Positions 23,511 through 35,600 of a stretch of DNA of 64,000 bases are shown piece by piece. The DNA is from Cadophora sp. MPI-SDFR-AT-0126 (taxonomy: Eukaryota > Ascomycota > Leotiomycetes > Helotiales > Ploettnerulaceae), in assembly GCA_020747065.1 (NCBI GenBank), contig JAGMVK010000020.1:682001-746000 (forward strand). Reading direction: 5' to 3'. How positions within the stretch are numbered: the stretch's first letter is position 1; every line of letters starts with the position of its first letter. A program made the position numbers and the translations under genes. The notes under the pieces were generated by a model that was not told the DNA's origin, ran no database searches, and saw only the letters and a program-made list of their open reading frames with translations.

Positions 23511-25264
23511 ATGGTCGCCGAAGTTCCAGCCAAACAGTTCACAATACTTTCCGCCACTGGAACTTACATGCTCATCTCTCAAGTACCCTATCTGCTCCTA
23601 TCCTCCAAACTTAGCTATTTTAGCACCTTTGCACTGCTGTGGACCTCACAATTTATTTGTTGGGCTGTATGGAGGGTCATTCTCTGGCCGAAGTTTTTCT
23701 CGCCACTCAGAAAGATTCCAGGCCCCAGAAGTCGCAGCTGGTGGAATGGGCAATTCTCTACTCTCCATGCCAAGCATTACGAACTTCCGATGTCTGAGTG
23801 GTTTGTCTGCTTTCTAATTTTCAATATCGAAGTTGGGGTACTGAAACTGATTACAGGGCAAATACCATTTCAAATGATGGCCTCATTCGGTATCTCGGCA
23901 CCTTCAACTCGGAGTGCATTCTCATTACCTCACCAGAAGCCCTCAATGAAGTCCTAACAACGAAGTGCTACGATTTTGTTAAGCCAGAGGTGATCAAGGA
24001 TCGACTTGCACCAGTTGTAGGAGCCGGTGGTGTTCTGCTAGTGGAGGGAGATGAACACAAATTCCTGAGAAAGAACCTTACACCGGCATTTGCGTTCAGA
24101 AAAGTAAAAGATCTGTATCCAGTCTTTTGGGACAAGTCTCGAGATGCCGTGAAGAGAATGAGCGAGCATATAGATGCCGTCGAGAACACCAATGAGCCCG
24201 GTTCGAAAGATTCGAAGCAACGTACAGGAAGAACCAAGGAGGCGGTTATTCTCCAAGTGGACAGTTGGGCGAACAGAGTCAGTCTCGACATAATCTTCCT
24301 TGCAGTCTTGGGAAAGGACCTAGGCTCGATTAAAGACCCTGATACTCCTCTCAGCCACACTTACCGAACAGCCTTTAAACGCTCGGCAAGTCGGACTTAT
24401 GAAATTCTTCTCTTATTCCTACCAGTATGGCTCGCAAAGATGATTCCACTGAAAGGGAGGGAAGACTCGAATACAGCCGCAAATTCCATCAGGAATGCAT
24501 GCCGGCAGTTGATTCGAGAGAAAGCAGAAAGCTTTGAAAAGGATAAATCTGCAAGCCTTGATATCTTGAGCGTCGCACTTGAGACTGGACTTTTCAACGA
24601 GGAGAATCTGACAGATCAAGTCATGACCTTTTTCGCCGCAGGCCATGTCACGACATCGGCGGCCTTGGTATGGGCAATCTACATACTCTGTATACACCCA
24701 GAAATGCAGACGAAATTACGCCAAGAGATTCGAGAGAACCTTCCCGGCATTGACGAAGACACAAATATCAGTAGTCAGCAAATAGACCATATGCACTACC
24801 TCAACGCAATATGTAATGAGGTCCTCCGCTGCTACCCACCAGTTCCTTTCACACCCCGCGTTGCAGTACGAAACACCAGTATTTGTGGGCATAAAATCCC
24901 CAGCGGCACAAATGTTATGCTTTCTACCTTAGCCGTTCACAAATCTAACAAACTATGGCCCAACGCCGAAGAATTCAACCCCAACCGTTGGATTCCCTCC
25001 GAGGCAAATCCCCATAGTGCCAATGGCGGGTCACCAAGCAATTATTCGTACATGCCGTTCTTACATGGACCTAGGAATTGTATTGGAATGGGTTTCGCAA
25101 AGGGGGAATTTGCGTGCTTGCTAGCCGGATGGATTGGACGTTTTGAGTTCTCGCTTGCAGATGAGAGGCATATGGACGGGAACAGAATGAAATGGAAGGG
25201 AACAATGACAGCAAGACCGACGGATGGGCTGCTTGTTAAAGTGAAATTTGTAAACGGGTGGTAG
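23511..25264 (+). CDS. Cytochrome P450 of the cluster
   Basis: 565 residues from two exons (23511-23800 and 23857-25264). A haem monooxygenase probably anchored in the ER by a hydrophobic N-terminus (residues ~20-60), followed by the proline-rich hinge KIPGPRS. Motifs: I-helix FFAAGHVTTSAALVWA (oxygen binding), ExxR in NEVLRCYPP, FNPNRW, and the haem-binding loop FLHGPRNCIGMGFAKG with its axial Cys. The splice joins PMSEW to ANTISNDG across a 56-nt intron. It lies between the PrpD gene and the hydrolase. Hydroxylation or lactone formation on the alkyl chain is the likely job, but neither substrate nor site can be read from sequence. Confidence 0.92.
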
Positions 25265-25335
25265 GATGATTAGGCAAGGTTTTTGGGGGCAAGGCTCAAT
25301 CAACTTGGGCTTGTAGAAATGTGTGTATGGGGAAC

Positions 25336-25337
<2 letters not shown>

Positions 25338-25366
<29 letters not shown>
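25338..25366. repeat. Run of 29 G
   Basis: Uninterrupted homopolymer about 75 bp after the P450 stop codon, in its presumed 3' UTR. It could form a G-quadruplex. Its true length is uncertain because such runs are error-prone. Confidence 0.85.
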
Positions 25367-25370
<4 letters not shown>

Positions 25371-25557
25371 TGTTGCAGGGTTTCAGCAAGTCTGATTCTT
25401 TTGCTTTTTTTTCTCCCCACGACATGAACTCTTTTCAATTCGAGGTACCAGTATAGTCATCAGATTCGTTAACTCCTTTCAAAAATTGGCAACAAGAAGT
25501 TTCATCAACTGCATAACTCCCCTGATCGAGCTTGTAAGAAACGATTCATATTTAGAT

Positions 25558-26202
25558 TTAGATCAAGTCCTGCCGGGGTAATTCCCAGAGCTTGGCTACC
25601 GTGTACAATGTGTATTCCAACTGCTCCCCAATTCCAGAGACATTCGTTATCTGATACTGGTTCCCTAGCCGAAGATGACGATCGAGAAGAACGGCAATGA
25701 TAACGGCAGACGTAAAACTCGTATTCGCTGCTTGGTCTGGATACGAGCATGCGTCCATTCCAGCCAATGGAACGGGAGTTATGAGCTTCCGATATCTAGC
25801 TTTCTAATGCTGAGTGCGTAATCAATCCGAGTCAACACTCTGGTCTATCAGGTGTAAATTCAAGAACATCTCACCGTCCAAGACCTCGGCAGGAGTGAAT
25901 CGTGGAAGTATCCAGCACCTGCAGAGCTGATTCGTTGGGATATGAATGCAGGAAACAATGCCGAGATGCAGACAGCCGAACACAGTGAAACGAAAATTTA
26001 GTGCTATTCCTTCGTCCGCTGAGAAGTCTCCACCGTTAACAGGGGAGGCAGAACAAGGGAATCTGTTGAACTCCTCTTCAGTGACCAATTGGAACCTCCG
26101 CCATTCTACCGCTACTAGCGATGGAAATGTCTCGGCGGACGAAGGGATATGCGCCCCAATCAGAGTCTCACACTTCATTTCTAAATGATTAGGTGCTGTC
26201 AA
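25558..26202 (-). pseudogene. Possible relic of a regulatory gene
   Basis: Two minus-strand frames (25822-26202 and 25558-25767) have protein-like composition. The second, with MDACSYPDQAANTSFTSAV followed by IIAVLLDRHLRL, loosely recalls the C-terminal regulatory domain of AflR-like Zn2Cys6 factors, or the central part of CaiB/BaiF CoA-transferases. I see no zinc cluster, no good start and no splice pattern that joins the frames. If it is an AflR-type remnant, the cluster may have lost its own regulator. Treat this as unidentified. Confidence 0.2.
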
Positions 26203-26308
26203 TGATCTGATTGTTGCTCCGTCGCTGATCTCGACTGAACTATTCTATCCAGATGGAGGACACCGGTCTCTTTCAAACATCATATCCTCCCAAACGCACT
26301 CATTCTTC

Positions 26309-27080
26309 TCAACTTAATACTGCTCTGTAGCTTAACTCCCTGATAGCTTTGGCGATAGCCATGACATTCTCCTTGTCCCTCGGAATAGTATGGCCTTTTC
26401 CGTGGTGTAATAGAGTAGCACAGTCTCCCTCGCAAAGCTCGAACAAGTGCAAAGAATGTTCCAAAATCTCATCTTCTTTACCTACAATATGCAAAGAAGG
26501 GATCCTGATTTTCCCCAAATCCTCGTCACAAACCAGTTGTCCAGATATGACTCTGAATGGTGGTGGACCGCAAATGAAGACACCACACCTGAACACTGCA
26601 TTAGGCGGATCATACGGAAAGCGCTTGGCGTGCTGAGAAAGAAATTGGAACGCAAGAGTTGCGCCTTGTGAAAAGCCCAAAATCCCATCAAATGGCCCTT
26701 CTTGTTCTATTGCGGCATATATGAGTTTGTATGCTTCTTCGACTGCTTTTTCGTCCTCGGTGGTGCAAGTACGGGGCCAGGCATAGAAACTGAAGTAGGG
26801 GCCTTCGAACAGTCCTTCAATTCCAGGACCTGGTCCCGAGTCCTCCTCACCGTCGATGAAATGGAACACTGCAGAGTTGTCTTTTCTCAGTTCTTCAGAT
26901 ATGGGATCTGTGAATTCGGAATTAGTTGAGTCTGGAAATGTTTAAGTTGGGTTTACCCAGCTGCAATCTGAAAATCTGTAAGCGTGTTGAGTCTGTGTCC
27001 TTACATCATATTGGAGGGAAAGAACCCACATCGGAATTTGTACCTGCGCCATGCAGGCATAGAAATCGCAAAGTTGGCAT
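26309..27080 (-). CDS. FSH1-type serine hydrolase (trans-acting chain release)
   Basis: 222 residues from three exons (27030-27080, a 19-nt exon 26957-26975, and 26309-26907). Small alpha/beta hydrolase of the FSH1 family. Such enzymes beside highly reducing PKSs release the acyl chain from the ACP; the PKS here has no thioesterase. Motifs: LCLHGAGTNSD at the start, the nucleophile elbow GFSQG, Asp in IVGKEDEIL and His in GKGHTIP. The tiny middle exon restores the expected IFRLQLDPISEELR stretch. The gene lies head to tail after the crotonase on the same strand. Confidence 0.88.
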
Positions 27081-27740
27081 GTTATACTTGCGAATATTCA
27101 GGATGCTTGAGACGTATGCGGGCTCCAACACCAAATGCCAAAGTACAATAGCAGAGATGTTTGTGTGTGAAGAGATATAAAACTTTCGGAGCTGGGAACT
27201 TTTATGCTGAGGAAAAGGGATCTTTGGCCCTTCCATGGGTTTCTACGTTCTTTCTATTGGATACAGACCCTTCTCGTTTCACAACCAAGTGGTACACGAA
27301 ATCCGGGACCATGGCAAATTTCTACCTGCAGCTATCACACGGCAAGTTTTTAGCCTCGGTCAAAGTATCTGAGGGCTTCAATCGCCGTTCAAAAAAGTAT
27401 TTTCCTTCTGTCTGTTTGTCTTAGGATTCAATTTACAGCTCTTGTCGTCGACGAGACATACTTAGGTTTCCCGGCTCAAGTGGTCTGCAGACTCCTGTCT
27501 ACAAGAATTCAGTCTTACAGATCATGTCACAAGACCGAGTTAAGACCAACAGTTACATTGGACCCTCACCAAAGTTCAAAGTCAATTCACTATTTTCCCT
27601 TAAAGCTAATTGCACAATGCACCAACTTCCTTACAGCTTCTCAAAGGTTGGATTTCTCTTCGTTCCTGATTCCAAAGATTCCAGTATGTCTTTTGACTGC
27701 GCAGCTACCGAATTCCAAACGCCAGAATATTTCAAACCTG
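27081..27740. promoter_or_regulatory. Region upstream of the hydrolase gene
   Basis: About 660 bp between the crotonase stop and the hydrolase start. It holds the hydrolase promoter; no gene is seen. Confidence 0.4.
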
Positions 27741-28563
27741 TCATATGATAAGCATTTTCCTGGGGTGACTCTGCCTGAACGTACCATCATGAAAGCTGTG
27801 GTCTAGAGAATAGTTCAAAATTGCCTTGGTCCCTTGGGTAGCTACAGGACTCTTACGAGCAATCAACTCCCCCGTAATCAATCCCTGGGTAAGGGCTTCA
27901 GCCTTAGTCTTCTCAATCTTACTCACGAATCCCATCTGAAGCGCTTCCTCTGCTCGAAAACCTCTCGCAGTAATACACACTTCCTTAGCCCAGCTGAGAT
28001 TCCCTGAAATTTTTGGCAAGAGCTGGAGAGAACCAAGATCAGCGACGATACCGAAGTCGACTTCTTTGACAGAGAATTGAGTGTCTGTGGAACAGATGCG
28101 TATGTCACATAGGCAGCAGAGATCTAATGCGAGTCCCCAAGCAAAGCCATGTGCAACACACACAATGGCTTGCCTATAGTTAGCTAGAATAGTCCTCATA
28201 TTCTCAAGACTTACGTTTCTCACACTGCTGCACGGCAATGAAGCAGTCTTGAACCCCATGAATCCACCTCCTCCAAATAACAGCTTTCCTTGCAGGGTCA
28301 CTGTCTTGCTGCTGCAACAACTTTCTAGTTATCGGAGTGGTAAAATCCATTCCCGTCGAGAAAGCTTCGGTACCGGCCCCTGATAGAACAACAGCTCTTA
28401 CATCGGGGTCGTGAGAGAGACTTTGAAAAATATCCCTGAGTTCGACCCACATAGACTCATTGAAAGCGTTCCTCTTTGATGGGCGATGAATTTCAACGTG
28501 AGCGACCAGGTGTCGTGGAAAAGAGATGTTGAAATTGATAAAATCGTATTCATATAACGCCAT
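27741..28563 (-). CDS. Crotonase, dienoyl-CoA isomerase-like
   Basis: 263 residues from two exons (28215-28563 and 27741-28183). Enoyl-CoA hydratase/isomerase superfamily, which acts on acyl-CoA thioesters. Oxyanion-hole region: SGAGTEAFSTGMDF and CVAHGFAWGLALDL. The active-site segment VKEVDFGIVADLG has Glu and Asp at the positions used by delta3,5-delta2,4-dienoyl-CoA isomerases. It may move or remove double bonds in the polyketide acyl-CoA before or after condensation. The start is MALYEYDF; an in-frame Met further upstream is possible. There is no PTS1 (ends MLII). It is divergent from the PKS gene with ~1.1 kb between. Confidence 0.85.
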
Positions 28564-29680
28564 TTTGACAATGTGAGAGTCTTTACAGAGGATCGAAAGA
28601 ACGGATGATGGAAATATAACTTGACATCGAGTAGCTACCACTCTAGCACATGTCAAGTCTTCAAACTTGTCTCTGTCTATTTAGCGCCGAGGTACGAGGT
28701 TTTACTCTGTGATATTTGCAGAATAGTATTGCAGAGTATAAAAGATACAGAGACAGTCCAGTGTTGGGAGTGTTTCTATCAAATACGCGACATACTCGAG
28801 ATCAGAACAAACTTTTGGAAAGGACAAGACAGATCCGAGGCTTAAGGGCTTATTCGCATGTGTGACTACAACAAAGGCACAACGGTTATGTGCTCGGAGT
28901 CGAGCCTACTATAGCATTGCCTTTCAAGCTGTATGCTGATATACTAGGGTAGAGATCTTAATTCTCCATACACGTGTGCAAACTTAAATAGGTATCAATC
29001 AAGCGAATCGGGGAGTTCTCTTCGCTGCAATGTGCTGTAAAGGTAGAAACGGCGGAAGGAAGTTTCCGCTCTTTGATGCAGAGTAGAAGTAAGTTGAAGT
29101 CAGTTCTGCTGATCTTTGCACTACTATAAACTCTAACCTGCATATAAACTATAACAGACAACTAATGATTGAGTTTCTGCTCCCGTTTATGAGTTCTGAT
29201 ATTCTTTTCGTAATCATCTTTCGATTTCACATGTATTTATTATGCTTTCTCCGAGGTATCTTCAACTTGGGGTGTGTGTATTGTACATGGGAGCAAGGGA
29301 GCCTCTCTCCGTCTTATGCATGGCAAAGCAAGTCTGTTGTCATAGGTGATCAAGTTCTTTAGGCAACTTGTAAACTTTAATCTGAAACTGTCCCTTCGCA
29401 CCCGTGAATAATGGGAGCAGGAGGTCGAGACTCCAGAAAATCAATGTGTGCAAGGAGCCTCCATATGCGCCAGTATTCCACTAGCAAACGAGAGGATACT
29501 TAAAGAGGTCAGTAGGTAAGTAGGCAGGTCTTAGAAACACTTCCATATGCTCTTGGTATTTTCATTGTCCATAAAATTTGTCCATAAAATTTGGGGTTGC
29601 ACATTCTAGTATCATAAGGCAAGCAACGGCTGAAAACTCTACTCAATTCGTCTAAGTGTCAAATCATCTAGTTTTACATC
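28564..29680. promoter_or_regulatory. Divergent promoter of the crotonase and PKS genes
   Basis: About 1.1 kb between opposing starts. A 13-bp unit (GTCCATAAAATTT) is directly repeated near 29569-29594, about 90 bp before the PKS start. No other site could be assigned. Confidence 0.45.
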
Positions 29681-32600
29681 ATGGCGAGCACTAACAAACA
29701 TTGTGTCACTGGTCAGAGCGGCGATGATGCTCACAATGATCCTGATCCACGCGGGGCCGCGGAGACGGCACCTGGCTTGGTGGATGCCGTCATGCCTATT
29801 GCAGTTGTTGGTATCGGTTTTCGCGGTCCAGGAGATGCTCATACTACCGAAAAGCTCTGGAAGATGATTTTGGAGGGCAGAGAGGCTTGGAGTTCCGTCC
29901 CAAAGGAGAAATGGAACAATGAAGCCTTCTATCATCCCGACCCAAACAGAAACGGGACGGTTTGTCTTCTGACGTCTCCGAACGGGTGTAATTCGGCTAA
30001 TCGCAATTATCTAGACAAACACGCAGGGTGGACACTACTTTACCCAAGATCTGTCTCGCTTTGATGCCTCATTCTTCAATATGACAAGTGCTGAAGTCGA
30101 TGTTAGTTAGATGAAATCATTTTCCAAAGTCAGCTGCTTACTCATTGTAGGCATTGGACCCTCAACAGAGATTGCTTTTGGAGTGTTCTTACGAAGCTCT
30201 TGAAAATTGTTAGTGTTGGTACATTCCACGTTTGCTGCAGGTCTTGACTCATTATTTATGTAGCCGGAACACCCATGGACAAGATCATGGGCAGCAATAC
30301 AGCTGTCTTTGTTGGTACATTCTCCCAAGATTACACGGATGTTCTCCTTCGGGATCTAGAGACGCTTCCCCTCTATCAGGCTACCAGTGCTGGGCAATCT
30401 CGAGCCATCACATCCAATCGTCTTTCGTATCTCTATGATCTCAAAGGCCCCAGCGTCACAATCGATACGGCTTGCTCTGGTAGTTTGGTAGCTCTACACC
30501 TTGCTTGCCAATCTTTGAGGACTGGCGAAACAGAACAAGCACTCGTTGGTGGAACCAGCGTTATATTAAATCATGATGGCACAGTCAGTCTATCTATGAT
30601 GAGGTATTGTTCATAGCACCTACACCAATCCCAAATGCTAATTCAGCGGCACAGATTTCTTTCTCCAGACGGTCGCTGCTACACTTTCGATTCTCGCGCA
30701 AACGGTTACGCACGTGGAGAAGGAGTAGGTGTTGTTTTTATCAAACCTTTGGCCAATGCAATCCGTGATGGAGACACAATCCGCGCCGTTATCCGCAACA
30801 CGGGCGTAAATCAAGATGGAAAGACTGCAGGCATTACTCTTCCTAGTCAGGCTTCTCAACAAGAACTCATGAGATCAGTCTATAGAAACGCAGGTCTCGA
30901 CCCACTGGAAACGAGCTATGTCGAAGCTCATGGAACAGGAACTCCCGCTGGGGACCCGGTCGAAACCGCCGCGATATCAAATATCTTCGGGCCCGGCAGA
31001 TCTACGGATGAGCCTCTTTATATTGGCTCCATCAAAACCAATATCGGCCATTTGGAAGGAGCTAGTGGCGTTGCTGGATTGATCAAGACAGTTCTCATGA
31101 TGGAGAATCAATGTATCCTCCCCAATCGCAACTTTGAGAAACCCAACGAAAACATCCATCTGGAGAAGTGGAATCTCAAGGTACGTTTGCTGCACAGAGC
31201 TAAAAACAGCATTTCTAAAGCTTAAATGCAGGTTCCAACAAGCCCAATTCCCTGGAAATCTGAAGGCTCGCTGCGGGCTTCCATCAATAGTTTTGGATAT
31301 GGTGGAACCAATGCTCATGTCATTCTTGATGATTCAAAAAGTTATCTGATGTCACACAGTCTCGAAGGGTTTGTCAGAACAACATCATCTCCGTTTCCGG
31401 TCGAATTGCCAACCAGAAAAGGGAACCACATTAGGCACGGCGATGCAAAGATCGACCCCCGGCACAGTGATCATAAGAATGGCAACAGCTATTCAGAGCA
31501 GGGTCTGGCACAATCTGAGCCACGAAGACGGCTGTTCATGCTCACGGCAAATGATGAAAGAACGGGAAACCAATATGCCAAGAGTCTTGCTGAATACTTG
31601 GAGGGGCTCCAGACTCCTGTCAGTGAAGATTGGCTAGACGATTTAGCGTTCACTCTCAATGAGCGCCGCTCGATATTTCCGTGGAAAGCAGCGGTTTCAG
31701 CAACATCTACTACGGAGCTGCAACATTTTCTAAGGAGCGGGCCACGATTTTCCAAGGTTTCAAAACCTCCAGTGGTCGGCTTCGTGTTTACTGGGCAAGG
31801 GGCCCAGTGGTATGCAATGGGGCGCGAATTGATTGTCGATATCCTGTTTTTCGACAGACTTTGCAAAGAGCAACTGTTTATCTGAGAAGCATAGGTGCAC
31901 CATGGTCTTTGATAGGTATTATTCCCCCAGCAGTGTCTTCTCCAAAGGTCACAGGCTAAGAGGGATAGATGAACTGCATAAGGATGAAGCATCAACTCAA
32001 GTCGGACTTTCACTGTTCAGTCAACCACTCTGTACAGCAATTCAGCTTGCCCTTGTGGAGCTTCTGGCTTCCTGGGGTATCAGACCTGTAGCAGTCACTG
32101 GGCATTCCAGTGGCGAGATTGCTGCTGCATACACTATTGGCGCCTTGTCCCTTGAATCCGCCATGGCTGTATCATACTATCGTGGCCTTGTAGCGTCAAA
32201 GATGAAAGACATGGCATCAATCAAGGGAGCGATGCTCGCTGTGGGGATGTCCAAAGAAGACGCCAAGCCCCTCATCTCTGGATTGACTCTGGGGCAGGCT
32301 ACGGTAGCCTGCTTGAACAGCCCCTCTAGTATCACAGTATCTGGGGATACAGGTGCTATCGAAGAGCTCAAAACATTACTCGACGAGAAAAATGTATTCG
32401 CTCGAAGGTTGGCCGTTGACGTAGCCTATCACTCCCATCACATGGAACGAGTCGCGACCGAATATCTGGCTTTATTAGCAGATCTTGAGACGTCGAAGGG
32501 GACGGACATTGAATTCTACTCTTCGGTGACTGGCTCTCGAGCTGAAGCATCGGAGCTTTGCAATACCTATTGGGTAGCCAACATGCTGAACAAGGTTAAA

Positions 32601-35600
32601 TTTTCCGATTCGATGCGTCAAATGTGCTTGGAATCCAAGGGTTCGAAAAGTCAACATAGGAAAAGCGCCGCTGCTGCAATCAATATCTTGATCGAGATTG
32701 GACCACATGCGGCTCTTGCAGGTCCAATCAAGAATATACTCAAATCAGACAAACAACTAAGCAAAGCTTCCATTTCCTACATCTCTGCATTGACTCGAAA
32801 TCAGAGCGCGGAGAAAACCATGATGGATTTGGCCTGCAAGATGATTCAGGTCGGAAGTTCAATCTGCAGCCTGTCTATTAATCGTCCGACGGGAACCGAG
32901 AGTCATACAGTTCTGGTCGATCTGCCTCCATATTCATGGAACCATTCAGCTTCTTTCTGGGCAGAGTCACGCATAAGCCGACAATTTCGAAACAGGGCCA
33001 ATCCGCGAACGGATCTCCTAGGAGTTCTTACTCGAAACTCAAACCCCATGGAACCACGCTGGCGCAACCTGATTCGCGCTGAAGAAATACCTTGGATCAG
33101 GGATCACAAAGTCCAGTCCAACATAGTATATCCAGCTGCTGGTTTCATTGCGATGGCGATAGAGGCTGCTTCTCAACGCTCTTCAGAAAAGGGCATCGAT
33201 ATCTCCAGCTTCAAACTCCGCGAAATGACCATTGGGCAAGCGCTGGTGATTTCTGAGAATTCTGGGGATATTGAGACCATGGTATCTTTTAGGCCTTTTA
33301 ACGAAAGCTGTCGCAACCCTTCGGATCTGTGGGACGAATTTTGTGTCTTCTCTGTCGCAGAAGACGATCGATGGACAGAGCATTGCCGCGGATTGATATC
33401 AATTCAACAGCATGGACACCCAAACGAAGTAGACGGGGATCGGCAAACTCGAGAAGATCACAAGTCCTATAGCTCAAGGATTGCAGATGCCAAAGCACGT
33501 TGCGAGACAGCTGTGGATACGAAGGCGCTGTACGAGAAGCTCGCTGCCCTTGGACTGGAGTACGGTCCAACATTTGCAAACCTGACAAGGGCCCGAGCAT
33601 CACCTGGCAATAGCATTGGCTATTTGTCTATCCCAGACACGGCTACCGTCATGCCAATGAACTTCCAATTCCCCTTTGTTCTTCACCCGGCAACGCTGGA
33701 CAGTTGTTTCCATACACTGTTTGTTGCCCTCTCAGTGGAGAAGGGCGGCCTTCATGACCCTATGGTCCCAATTTTTATCGAAGAGCTTTTTATATCCAGG
33801 CATCTCAGCAATACACCCGGGCATGAATTAGATGTCTATGCCACTTGTGGGAAAAGTGACCCCCGCAATGTTGAAGCGTCCATCTTGGTTGTCAATAGTG
33901 GCGATATTGAGCCAATGATCACCATCACCAACCTGAGGTGTAAGGTATTGGCCAAAGACAAAGTGGCAGAAGAAGCTCATGCGGAAAAGAGAACATGTTA
34001 CCAGACCCAATGGCGCCCGGATATCGACCTCTTCTCCCCACAACAATTCACCGAGTTATGTGCTGCCACTGATATGGGTTCCGATAGGCATGACAGTTTG
34101 GTGGAGCAAGCAGCTTTATATTACATGGAACAAGCATTGAGAGTTGTCTCGGAAGCACAATTTGAACATCTCGCCGAGCATCACAAAATGCTGTACAACT
34201 GCATGAAAGCTTATTGTAAAGCAGCACGAGAACAAACTTTGGATTTTCCATCGTCCTTATGGCTTACACTGAGTGCATCGGAGCAAGCAGAGATGCTTTC
34301 CAAAGCTCGCACTTCTGGAGATGTTGGGAATCTTGTCTGTCACGTGGGAGAGAATATCTCCCGCGTTCTGAGACAAGAAGTAGAACCTTTGCCTTTGATG
34401 ATCGAAGATGGTCGTCTTGATCTCTACTACATGAATAATGTGAAATTGCAGAGTTGCTACGAAAGCGCGGCGAAATACATCGACTTGGTTGCGCACAAAA
34501 ACCCACATCTCAACATCCTCGAGATAGGTGCTGGAACGGGTGGCGCGACGCTCGCAACTCTGCAGACATTGGGCGGCTATGAAGACAAATTACCTCGTTT
34601 CGCGAATTATGATTTCACAGATATCAGCACCGGCTTTTTTGAGAATGCGAAAGAGAAATTCAAGGTTTGGGGAAACTTGGTCCAGTTCAAGAAGCTTGAC
34701 ATCGAATCTGACCCGCTCGCCCAAGGATACGAAGGTGGCTTCTACGACTTGGTGCTAGCGGCTAATGTTCTGCATGCCACCTTGAGCATGAATGAGACAC
34801 TAAATCATGTGCGTACACTGCTCAAACCTGGTGGTAAGCTCGTCTTGGTAGAAGCCACCAGAGAGATGATGTCTGCGTCTATCATATTTGGAACTTTACC
34901 TGGATGGTGGAAAGGTAAGTTCGAATCCTCTCTATGCCTGAAGGATGCTGACATAGTGATTCAAAGCTGGGCGCTCAACAGGTCCCCTATTGACTGAGTC
35001 TGAGTGGGATGCCGTGCTCCGCGAAACCGGGTTTTCGGGTCTAGACGCCGCGCTCTGGGATTTTCCAGGCGATCCATATCACCAGAGCTCAATGATGGTC
35101 TCACATAAATCGACGAAGAATACTGCCAGCTACCCCAGAGTCAATATTGTCATAGAGGAGCCGCATGACGCCTCCGTCAGACAACTGCAAGCGCTGATTC
35201 AAGACCTCGGCACTGAGGTCATTACTACAACGCTCGACAAGGCAGAGCCAACTGGAGCGATTTGCGTGGTTCTAGACAAGCCCTGGCAACCAATCTTGTA
35301 TGAGCCAACGCCAGAAAGATTCCAGTGTGTCAAGGAGATACTGTTGAATAGTGAAGGGGTCCTGTGGGTAGTCGACGGTGCTGCTGTTGAGTCTTCTAAC
35401 CCGACCTCGGCGCTCATATCAGGGTTGATGAGGACGTTGAGATCTGAAAAAGGTGACAACATACTCATTACATTGGACCTTGGAACGAGAGATCCTTTGC
35501 CTCACTTTGCTCGAGCCGACGCCATTCTCAAGGTGTTCAAATCCAGTTTCAATCTGAGGAGCGAGAGCAGTGGCCTGCTTGATGTGGAATACGCGGAGCA

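Larger units (their letters stand above)
25265..26308. other. Intergenic region between P450 and hydrolase, with poly-G run and relic
   Basis: About 1 kb. It holds a 29-G run at 25338-25366 and minus-strand frames at 25558-26202, described separately. Confidence 0.5.

Noticed and set aside
25121..25438. Minus-strand frame with a poly-proline stretch opposite the end of the P450
   Set aside because: The prolines come only from the poly-G run, and the rest is the shadow of the P450 coding strand.
28184..28214. Crotonase intron ending at CTATAG further into the exon
   Set aside because: It breaks frame; the TTCTAG acceptor gives the family-typical EKPNYRQAIV join.
30604..30648. PKS intron ending at the first acceptor (ATTCAG, 30649)
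   Set aside because: It puts the next exon in the wrong frame; the acceptor CGGCACAG a few bases later restores [10 protein letters not shown] and was used.
31810..31860. A ~50-nt intron with a GTATGC donor and TTCGACAG acceptor in the PKS AT region
   Set aside because: It looks like a normal intron, but splicing creates a TGA at the junction and removes conserved AT residues, so it does not explain the frame change.
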